64,000 nucleotides of DNA from Brachyhypopomus gauderio (Eukaryota; Chordata; Actinopteri; Gymnotiformes; Hypopomidae), in assembly GCF_052324685.1 (NCBI RefSeq), contig NC_135213.1:641501-705500 (forward strand), read 5' to 3'. This document shows, in pieces, positions 53,194 to 62,275 of the stretch. The position numbers and the translations under genes are program-made. A model generated the notes under the pieces. The model had not been told where the DNA came from and did no database searches. It worked only from the letters and a program-made list of their open reading frames with translations. Position 1 is the first letter of the stretch, and the number at the start of each line of letters is the position of its first letter.

Positions 53194-54072
53194 CAGTGGC
53201 GGACTTAGCAATTTGGGGGCTCAAGGCGAATTTAGCTAGGGGGCCCATCAACATTAATATGCGAGAAATAAGTTCAAGTTCACACTACACGATTTTAGGC
53301 TGATTTTTCAGTCGCCGACTGTTTTTGTAGATCACCGACAGAAACTGGTCGGAGGCAAATCGGGGATCACTCGGCGCTCGCTCAGTCGTGTAGTGTGAAC
53401 TGCTGAAAGACGCTCGCCGAGTGGTCGCCAACTCATCGCAGACGACCGGCAGATATCTAGCATGTTTAATATCTAGCATGTTTAATATCTAGCATGTTTA
53501 ATATGTAGCATATTTAATATGTAGCCCAGTCGGCGACTGTGAGTCAACAGCAGCGTTTAGCTTCATACAACTTTACTACAACACTGTGTTTAAGTTATTG
53601 TGACAGCACTGGAGAAATAGTGCGATTGACTATATCTATGTTCACTGCAACGGAGAGATGAAATAATTCTGGCAATTTGGGACTATGAAGTGGTTAAACG
53701 GTAAAAAAAAATAATAATAACGAAAATGTGGAGTACATGTACATTTTTTTTCTTCTACGTGGTGTTGCTGGTTCTCGCGAGTGTTTCGTTTTCGTGGTCT
53801 CGTGTTTTTGGACGGCAGCCAGATGAGTCGGCGATTCCCCAGTCGTTTAATTCGTGAGCCCGCGTCGCCGATCAGTCATGTAGTGTGAAAGCCACAACAA
53901 CTAAAAGACTCGCGATTACAGCACAACCAGTCGTGTAGTGCGAACGGCACAAAAACCTGATGACTGAAAAGTCGTGTAGCGTGAACCTGGCTTTAGCTAG
54001 ACAAGGGGGCCCTACAGTGGGAGGGGCCCAAGGCAATTGCCTAGCAACGCCTCTATGCAAAGACCGCCTCTG
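53194..54072. mobile_element. hAT element inside the Harbinger transposase
   Basis: The ends CAGTGGCGG and CCGCCTCTG pair with one mismatch. The perfect 8-bp duplication AGGACAGG flanks it (53186-53193, 54073-54080). It contains a further inverted-repeat element at about 53278-53990. Confidence 0.88.
53278..53990. mobile_element. MITE nested in the hAT element
   Basis: The left end TTCACACTACACGATTTTAG and the complement of the right end TTCACGCTACACGACTTTTC form terminal inverted repeats. The motif TCGTGTAGTGTGAAC recurs inside at about 53391 and 53931. Includes a short ATATCTAGCATGTTTA tandem at 53453-53515. Superfamily not determined. Confidence 0.65.
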
Positions 54073-54321
54073 AGGACAGGCAGGGATACCCTCTGTCTCC
54101 ACGAAGGAGGCCGTCATAGTGTCCTATAATCACACTAGGGTTTGCAATGATTTAACTATTACACTGCATTACACTGATTTAACTATCACACTGCACTACC
54201 TCAGGCCTACTCTATTCAGATTTGTTGTACAGTGTGGAATCATACACGGATCCTGGCCATCTGGCTTCAACATTTGTGATGAGGTGGGAAGCATCACATA
54301 TGATCTTGATGGGGAGAACGG

Positions 54322-54795
54322 TCAGTTCAATTCAATTCAACTTTATTATCATTATGCTGAAACAGGGTTGTACAGCACAATGAAACACTTTTAGGCTAGG
54401 CCTCAGTGCAATTACATACTACAAAATATCACAGCAGCAATTACATACAACATAGTGCAGGACAACACAGTGCAAGACGGTCATGGTGCAAGCCAGGCAA
54501 TAGACATTAAATAAGCAAGGTAAAAAAATGTAAAATAGATAACAGTATAAGGTATGAAATATAAAAATATAAGTACAGTATGTACAGTGTGTGTGAGGTA
54601 GGTAAATGGGACAGGGATAAAGTGCATGGTGCATGGTGCCAAAGGGCTGGTGGACTGGTCTCTGGACTGGTGGCAAATCTGAGATATAGTCAGGGGGAGG
54701 TAAGTCTATATATGTCCAGTTTGAGGGAAAGTGGCTGGTGGCAATAGCTACGTTAGTTTTGTTACCATTAAAGATAAGTACATTATTCATTAAGT
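54322..54795. repeat. dispersed repeat inserted in the Harbinger element
   Basis: Starts TTCAATTCAATTCAACTTTA then TTATCATTATGCTGAAACAG, a phrase common to a fish retroposed repeat. It interrupts the transposase region, and the Harbinger sequence resumes by about 54830. Confidence 0.5.
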
Positions 54796-54879
54796 ATTAT
54801 AAAGGTTAGTACCTGTACATTAATGCTATGGATGGATTTTTTGTTTATGTAATCGCCTTTATGTTCTAATGGTGCTGGA

Positions 54880-55130
54880 ATAGGTAGCATATGTAGGTTC
54901 CATCAATGCAGCCAACTACTCTAGGAAATCCTTAAAATGTAAATGGAATTAAGTTTGTTATATACTGCTTCTCCTTTGCTTAATTTCTTTATTGTCCGTG
55001 TGAATTAAAGACAAACCAACGATGCTGTGGAATTCCTCTTTGATGTCCATAACTGGCTTATGCCCAGGAAACACCACAAAACCGGGCACTAGTCATTTTG
55101 ATGCCAGACATAGTTTTTGGACAGACCGAC
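54880..55130 (-). pseudogene. Harbinger transposase N-terminal half
   Basis: The minus strand contains GFPRVVGCIDGTYICYLF, the signature around the first catalytic aspartate of HARBI1-type transposases (F..VVGxIDGTHI), with stops on both sides. Upstream MSGIKMTSARFCGVSWA at about 55110 may be more of the same protein. Confidence 0.7.
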
Positions 55131-55650
55131 ATACAGTAGCTTTGCTGACAGATCCCGCATCTTCTATACTATAAAAAAAAACTTCCACTAGCAAAAAACG
55201 AAGAGCGATGTATAACAATCTGGAGAGAATTTAGGGCTGATCCGCGATGTGTAATATTTGAAATGTGACGCTTAATAATTTTATTGACGTAAGTATTGGA
55301 TTGTGCTGAAAAACGATAACGTTCATTAAAAAAAAATCCGAAAATGATAGGCCTATGTCTATTCGGGGTTTTATAAGGCGTTCCCGACGAAGAACTCAGC
55401 GAATAAACTGAGTTTCAATATCCACATGATCTTCGAGGAAAGGACACGTCATGATGACGTGTTTGTAACTCTGGGTCAGGTCCAAGTTAACCTGCCAGCG
55501 AGCAGGTTAGCTTCAGAGCATAAGTTGCTACAGTAACTGACTCCGGTTCTCTCTAAGCTCGGTTTCTGGAACGGAAAACCTCGAGTTTCCGTGAACTCTG
55601 AGTTAACTTACCCGGGTTTTCTCGCTTAACCCGCTTTGTGGAACACCCCC

Positions 55651-56164
55651 CTGGTGTCTGTGCTAGTACTAACACACCACAATGTAGAGGCCTATCCTGA
55701 CGTCTGTGCTAACTAACATACCACAAGCCATTGCTGATGCACACACTGGTTGTCATTCTGTAAACGACATGTAAATGTCCGTGATGGAGGGGAGAGGGTT
55801 TTCTCGGCTGTCCGCACTAGACTTTGCAGGGTGTTGTGGTCTCAGCTGAAGCAATAATCCTCAATCCAGGAAGTGACACAACTCCTGAGGCTTTTGTGCA
55901 ACAGGAAGAGGGTGGTGGAGAGAGAGGGTGATGTGTACTACCAAGTTCTGGGCCCTATGTACAAGCAGCCCTCATGGACCTCTATCAAAATGCGTTTGGA
56001 GTTCTTAGTCATCACATTCCACAGCATGGATACAGTGTGTACTGCTGCTTCAGCAAAACACCAGGTTAAATGTGCTTAGTTAAAAACAAAGGTAACGGCA
56101 GACCAGACTAAACCATTTTGTGCAAGAGGTGGGGGTGCTTGTCCTCAGACAGTAGGCTAGGACG
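55651..56164. other. no gene recognised
   Basis: Begins with two diverged units of a TCTGTGCTAGTACTAACACA repeat, the other side of the Harbinger target. The rest has no recognisable motif. Confidence 0.4.
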
Positions 56165-57325
56165 CACAATTCAATTAATCAAAGGACTGCAGAGAGGAGG
56201 TGGAAGAGAAGTCGCCTAGATTCAGACCTCCGCTCATATCAATCTCTCCTTTCAAAGTTCTCACTGGAAGTCACATCAGCAAAGTCAGCCTACTACAGAA
56301 AGAAATTTGAATCATCTGCATCCAACCCACGCAAGCTATTCAGCATTTTTTCTTCACTCCTTAACCCTCCCTCACCCCCTCCTCCATCCACTCTCACTCC
56401 TGACGATTTTGTCATCTTCTTTGAAGAGAAGATTGGAGCAATCCGTCAGTCCTTCTCCCCAGTTCCCAACCTTCCTACTAGTACCCCTAACCCAACACTC
56501 AACTCCTTGGCTTCTTTCTCCCCTCTCTCCTCAGACAAGATACATCAAATTCTGACTTCTAGCAATCCTACTACATGCCCACTAGATCAAATTCCTTCCA
56601 CTCTTTTCCAGAATATGTCAGGAGAACTCCTTCCGTTCATCTCGGCAATCATCAACAACTCCTTAGTTTTGGGTCATGTGCCTACCGTGTTCAAGATGGC
56701 AAGGATGGTACCAATCCTGAAAAAAGCAACACTTGACACCTCTGACATGAACAACTACAGACCGGTATCACTTCTTTCTTTTCTATCAAAAACTCTGGAG
56801 CGAGCAGTCTATGACCAATTATCTCTCTTCCTCACCCAGAACCAACTCCATGATCCTAATCAGTCTGGCTTCAAACGGGCACACTCAACAGAAACAAAGC
56901 AGTGACCGAGAAGCTCCATGCTGCCAAGGCTAACAAGCTATCATCAGTTTTAATTCTTCTAGATCTTTCTGCAGCCTTTGACATTGTCAACCACAACATC
57001 CTCCTCTCTGTTCTTTCTAGCCTAGGTGTGACTGGCTCTGCTTGGAAATGGTTCCAGTCATATCTTGAAGACCGTTCCTATCAGGTAACATGGAGAGGAT
57101 CTACATCCAATCCATGTAAACTTTCCACTGGAGTCCCCCAGTGGTCCTAGGCCCTCTTCTCTTCTCTTTATATACTCTTTCCCTTGGTGACATTATTTTG
57201 TCTCATGGTTTCTATTATCATTGCTATGCTGATGACACCCAGCTAATTTTTTCCTTTCCTCATTCTGACACCCAGGTCTCTAGGCGTATCTCGGCATGCT
57301 TGGCAGATATTGCTTCATGGATGAC

Positions 57326-57328
<3 letters not shown>
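56165..57328 (+). pseudogene. L2-type LINE reverse transcriptase, interrupted
   Basis: Reads NPRKLFSIFSSLLNPPSPPP, SNPTTCPLDQIPSTLFQNMS, ARMVPILKKATLD, NYRPVSLLSFLSKTLERAVY, DPNQSGFKRAHSTET, then a frameshift near 56905, [26 protein letters not shown] (usually PQGS), another shift near 57145, [15 protein letters not shown] and [12 protein letters not shown] with the catalytic YADD. It ends at 57328, where an antiparallel L2 begins. Frameshifts and the Q-to-W/stop change make it inactive. Confidence 0.85.
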
Positions 57329-57360
<32 letters not shown>

Positions 57361-58362
57361 CTGTTTTATATAGCGCTTTTCTTAGTACTCAAAGTCGCTT
57401 TACAGTAATTTCACACAGAAATTCACGTACAAACATACACACAAAAAAAGAAAGAAAAACAAAACGGAAAGATAGGGTAATGACTTAAGTGTTATATGCA
57501 GACTGGAAAAGGTGGGTCTTGAGGTTATGTTTGAAGGAGTGCAGAGAATCAGAGTTTCGGATGGTCAGGGGTAGAGAGTTCCAGAGGGTGGGGGCAGCAA
57601 TGGCAAAAGCCCTGTCCCCAATGGACCTGTGTTTGGTAGAGGTAGTAGGAGTGAGGAGGTTGGCATCTGCAGAGCGGAGTTTGCGGGTGGGGGCGTGACG
57701 GTGCAGGAGATCTGATAGGTATGAAGGGGCAAGGTTGTTGAGGGCCTTGTAGGTAAAGAGGAGGATCTTGAAGTGTATGCGTTGTTTTATGGGAAGCCAG
57801 TGAAGTTGACGAAGGACAGGGGTGATGTGTTGTCTGGAGGGGGAGCCGGTGAGGAGTCGGGCAGCAGAGTTTTGAACATATTGTAGTTTTTGAAGAACAG
57901 AGGAGGGGAGACCATACAGAATGCTGTTACAGTAGTCGAGTCTGGAGGTGATAAAAGCATGAACTTATGTCTCTGCAGCAGAGGTGGGAAGAGTGGATCG
58001 CAGACGCGCTATGTTGCGTAGGTGGAAGAAGGATGTTTTGACTACATGGTTGATGTGAGATTTGAAAGAAAGTGTGGGGTCCATATAAATCCCAAGGTTT
58101 CTGACTAGGGGGGAAGGAGTGACAGAGTGGCCGTCAATATCGAGAGTGAGATTTTGGCAGGTGGGGAGGCTGGATTTTGGACCGAAAATAATGATCTCTG
58201 TTTTATTACTGTTTAGTTTGAGAAAGTTATGAGTCATCCAGTTTTTGATGTCTGTAAGGCAGCAGGTGAGGGTGGTGAGAATGGCAGGAGATATGGTTTT
58301 TGTGGTGATGTAGAGTTGAGTATCATCAGCGTAGCAGTGAAATTTGAGGCCATGGCGACGTA
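57329..58362 (-). pseudogene. L2-type LINE 3' half with (ATT)n tail
   Basis: The minus strand starts at YADD ([16 protein letters not shown]), continues NWMTHNFLKLNSNKTEIIIF, SFFHLRNIARLRSTLP, one [61 protein letters not shown] and a stop. The 3' UTR ends GCGCTATATAAAACAGATTT and an (ATT)n tail of about 30 bases at 57329-57358. Apart from the single stop the frame is open, so it is young. The tail is fused to the other LINE, consistent with insertion into it. The CACTA element cuts off its 5' side at 58363. Confidence 0.88.
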
Positions 58363-58379
58363 CACTGTAAAAAATTTAC

Positions 58380-58745
58380 CCGTAATATTACAGTAAAATA
58401 CTGGCAGCAGGGTTTCCAGCTATTTACTGTAATTTTTACAGCTTCTGTACTGTATTTTAAATTACAGTTTCTTACTGTTGTATGAAAATACATTAAAATA
58501 CCGTGAATTTCTGTAAATACGGTAAAATACTGGCAGCTGTGTTTCCAGCTCTATACTGTAATTTTTACAGCTTCTGTACTGTATTTTAAATTACAGTTTC
58601 TTACTGTTGTATAAAATACATTAAAATACCGTGAATTTCAGTAAATACAGTAAAATACTGGCAGCAGGGTTTCCAGCTCTTTACTGTAATTTTACAGTTT
58701 CTATACTATATTCTGAATTACAGATTTTTACCATTGTATTAACAT
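58380..58745. repeat. 128-bp subterminal tandem repeat of the CACTA-type element
   Basis: Almost three units, each with AGTAAAATACTGGCAGC, GTTTCCAGCT, TACTGTAATTTTTACAG and ACATTAAAATACCGTGAATT. The GGCAGC position repeats at about 58403, 58532 and 58660. Confidence 0.9.
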
Positions 58746-59267
58746 ACCATGAAATTGACTGTCATTTTAGTGTCTGTATACTGTATTCTGAATAAATAAA
58801 AATTTTCCCCATGACAGCTGTCCAATTTAAGTAAGTAATCTGTGAAATTACTTCACTGACATACAAATTAGATTTCTAAAAAATAAACTAAACTGACCAA
58901 AAATAAGTCCAGCATAAAAATGTTCAAGTATATTATTTATTAAACAAAATGATAACAATCACAACCTCAGAACAAATTCTGTGAATTCAAACTCAATTCA
59001 GTGAATTGTCTGAATAATCTGGCAATCGATCCCGTCTCATTTTCAAACTCAAAAAAAAAAAAAAAACAATGATTAAAGGACTTATTTTTCTGGGAGAGGC
59101 CAGTAAAATTAAACTAAAATGTTCCTTTAAAAAATTAAATGTGCTAATAATAAAATAAATTTAAAAACAAAACAAAATTAAATTAAACAGCCCAAAACTG
59201 GTAAAATTTCCTCTATCTGCACACACTACTAGTGAATGCATTAGTGCGAGTGTGAAAAATTGCTTGC
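58746..59267. other. 3' flank of the SAM-domain gene
   Basis: AT-rich with A runs, no gene. An AATAAA-like motif on the minus strand near 59150 could serve polyadenylation. Confidence 0.35.
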
Positions 59268-62200
59268 CTAAATGAAGTCCCACTGAAAGTCCATGAGATT
59301 CTTTAGGAGTGTGGAGACACGAGGATTTACTGTGAAAGATTTCTTGTTCACAAGTCTACCGGTCCTCTTTGAGACCACCTTGCCCCGGCTAGTCTTTGAA
59401 CCCCTCTCTGGATTTATCCCAACAAAGCGCCTGGAGAGACAACAGTATAAAAATAATAATTGGTTGGTGACTTTCAGAGTGATTTGGGAAATGAAGCACG
59501 CACAAATACAGATATAAGACACAAAATGTCTTACCTCTGAATGAACTCCAAAGTACAAGATGCCTCCTCCTGGTACTGCAAGTTGAACACGTAGTACATT
59601 GCAAACAAAGTTGCAAGCCCAGTCAAGAATGCAGGTAGGATGCCCTCACAAATGACATGACCCTCAAGACTAATCATCCAGCCTTGAATGACCTGGTCTG
59701 TTCCTTGCATAAAAAAAACATTGTTTTAACTAACAATGACACATGTTATTAAAGCAAAGCAAAGCATCAGCACTCCTTGTGGATTTAGCCTGCTAAACAG
59801 TGAGTATGTGTGTGTGTGTGTTGGAGTGTGAGTTAGGGGTTACACAAAATAGTCAACTAGTTGATTTTACTGCTACTGGTCATGAGAATATGACACTAAC
59901 AAAAAAGAAAGTCTTGAGAAGCGTGGTGTTTTCAGGGTCATACCTCCGGTTTGCTGAAGGTTAATGCAATCCAGGGCTCATTGGAAAAGGGCATGCCATG
60001 CTCTACTTGACTAGTCTGGCTTCATTGTGAATTTTTTAGGTTGGAGTTTAAAAGTCAGTTAGGGTAAGTGAGTGTGTGAGAGTGAGTGAGTGAAGGTGAG
60101 AGTTAGTTAAGTGGATGAGTATGCGTGAGACTGAATATGAGTGAGAATGAGTGTGTGTGAGTGCAAGTGAGAGTAAGTTAAGTGAGAGATTGTGACTCTG
60201 AGTGAGTCTGACTGTGCAAAAGTTACTTGACGAAGTATTTTGCATTAAAAATATAATTTTTCTCCAATTACTTAATTTGACTAAAGTATTGATAACATTG
60301 CTTTGCTGAATAAAAGTAATATGCAAAAGTCATACACAGATATACATACCAAGAAGTATCAGACGAGGACTTGCAGGGAGTGTTAGAGTCCTCTCAACAT
60401 CTGCTGCAGTGGCACTGGTCTGAAGAAAATGAAAAGATTCATATCCTAAGTATAACACCGAGATTAAACACAAATTCTAACAAAAGAAAACAAAAAGTAA
60501 ACTCACATCTGCATGAAAAATGAGCCCACTGGTATTCTCTTGAAAGTGTGTCATAAGTAGCTGTACAACACGGATTGGTTCCTCGACATCTTCAGTTTTC
60601 GAGAGGACAGCTTTTACATTTGCATCTTTAGATTTTGATTTAAAGTATTCTGTAATCGGTCCTCCACATTCTGCCATGGAAATCTCCAAAGCTCGCAACA
60701 CATTAATCTCAGTGAGCATCTGAAAATGGCAGAAGATTGACTTCTGATTAAAGAGGTAAGGCCACTGGCTTCTCAAGTCTTGGACTGAAGGTGGTGGTGC
60801 TGTATTTAGATGCTGACGCAGAAGACAGAATGTAGTCTCCATTAGATTTTTTACTTCAGATTTCTCTACTCCACCCATTCCCTCCTGACTATAAATCTCC
60901 TGTAATCTTTGACGTTTTGCCTCCACTGTTTCCTCTGTTTCTTCAGGCGGGAATTGAGGCTGAAATCTCACACAACCATAAGTGTCAGTCGGCCTCATCT
61001 TACCTCCAGTGTTTGATGCTGAGGCTCTATGGCGTATGTTACTCTCACGGTTCAGATTCTCAATACGTGTCTTGACTTGTATAAGCAGTGATGTATAACC
61101 TCCAGCCATTACTGAACCATCAGGAAACATGTCTGCAAAACTATTAGGATACTGCCTAATAATGTTTCTACAGACAGTGAGACACTGTGCTCGTGTAGGG
61201 CACAACTCAAACTTGCGCATCTCACTTACAAGAATTCTGACCATCTGACGGCGTTCTGGAGGTTTAGGTCTCTTACCAGAGGAAATTGCTGTTTGTATTT
61301 CTGGCGGCATTTTCTCCCATGGGACTTGAAATCTTTCAGGCCATGTCTTTGCAATGTGTAATGGTCTGGTATTTGGGCTTCTGCTGTCTGTTTCTGAAGA
61401 CAGTGATGTGGAGGGTGAGCTTGACTCTTCATATCCATGCGAAAGAAAAGAATCTGAATGCAGTGATGGATTAGAACATGCTGTTGGGCTGGAGAGTGGT
61501 GAATGGCTTGATATTACTTCCATATTCAAAGTGAGGGTCTCTGCCTCTGAAAGGCAACAAAATAAATAAAGGTAGAAGTTTAATTTACATTTAATTAAAA
61601 TTTTCTTTACTACAAATATGTCATTAGATAAACAATAAGCAAAAAGACATAAATTATGTGGTTGTCAATCGTGGTTGAAGTAGTTTTTATAGTATTTAAT
61701 AGTTAAAAGTATTTTTGCTTGCTTGATCACACCCATTTAAAGTCAAACAGCATGTTAATATGGTAATTAGTTAAATAATTTGTGGTTCAAGCAGAGGAAT
61801 CTCCAAAATGTGCAAGCCAGTGCATAGATGATAACTGTTTGGTGCTATATTCGGAGCCATTTTCAAAAGGTGGAACTACATAAAACACATTCCCCATCAA
61901 TATGAAGAACCATTTTGTAATGCAAACAACAATTTAAGCATGAAATGTTCTACATAGAACCATTCATTTTATTACAGAACAATTCAGGAACCATCTTTGT
62001 AGTCAGTGTAGTCTAGAACAGAACTGAAAACCACTGATCCACCCTTATGATATATTAAGGTCTACATTACCCAATTTGAAGGCCTCTAGTAGTTTCCTGA
62101 GTTGAATTACTGGCAAGACTTCACAAATATCTTCTTGTTGTACATATCGTAGGTCGTCTTTATTTTCTACTCCACAATTCTGAAGTATAGAGATCAGCTG

Positions 62201-62275
62201 TCCACAAGTTTCTTCAGAAATATTGGGCAAAGCCTTGAGAATGATGGCCTTTATGTCTTCAATCAAGAGGGACAT
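59268..62275 (-). CDS. SAM-domain (SAMD3-like) protein, 5 exons, transposon-associated
   Basis: Model: 62275-62071, 61546-60507, 60419-60350, 59703-59535, 59430-59268; 1647 nt, 548 residues, all joins in phase with GT..AG. Exon 1 is a helical SAM-like domain (SLLIEDIKAIILKALPN, VQQEDICEVLPVIQLRKLLE). Exon 2 has a Ser-rich part, then the family core WPERFQVPWEKMPPEIQ, RRQMVRILVSEMRKFELCPT, IIRQYPNSFADM and GGYTSLLIQVKTRIENL. The C-terminal exons give GWMISLEGHVICEG, FAMYYVFNLQYQEEA and VGINPERGSK, ending FQWDFI. It matches the multicopy fish proteins annotated as SAMD3-like. Its function is unknown. Its place beside a transposase suggests it is a transposon accessory protein. The start ATG lies inside the last codons of the transposase. 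Confidence 0.82.

Larger units (their letters stand above)
52128..55650 (-). mobile_element. PIF/Harbinger transposon, decayed, with two insertions
   Basis: The left end GGGTATTCCAGAAAGCGGGG and the complement of the right end GGGTGTTCCACAAAGCGGGT are typical Harbinger termini, followed by paired TTAACCC/CTCTGAGT-type subterminal DNA. TGG stands on both sides. Inside are a Myb-protein scrap (plus strand, about 52380-52530), transposase pieces on the minus strand (52895-53193, 54073-54130, 54880-55130), a hAT (53194-54072) and a further repeat (54322-54795). Confidence 0.8.

Noticed and set aside
54419-54790. Minus-strand frame of 123 codons
   Set aside because: It lies in a dispersed repeat inserted in the Harbinger element; its Tyr/Cys-rich translation fits no domain.
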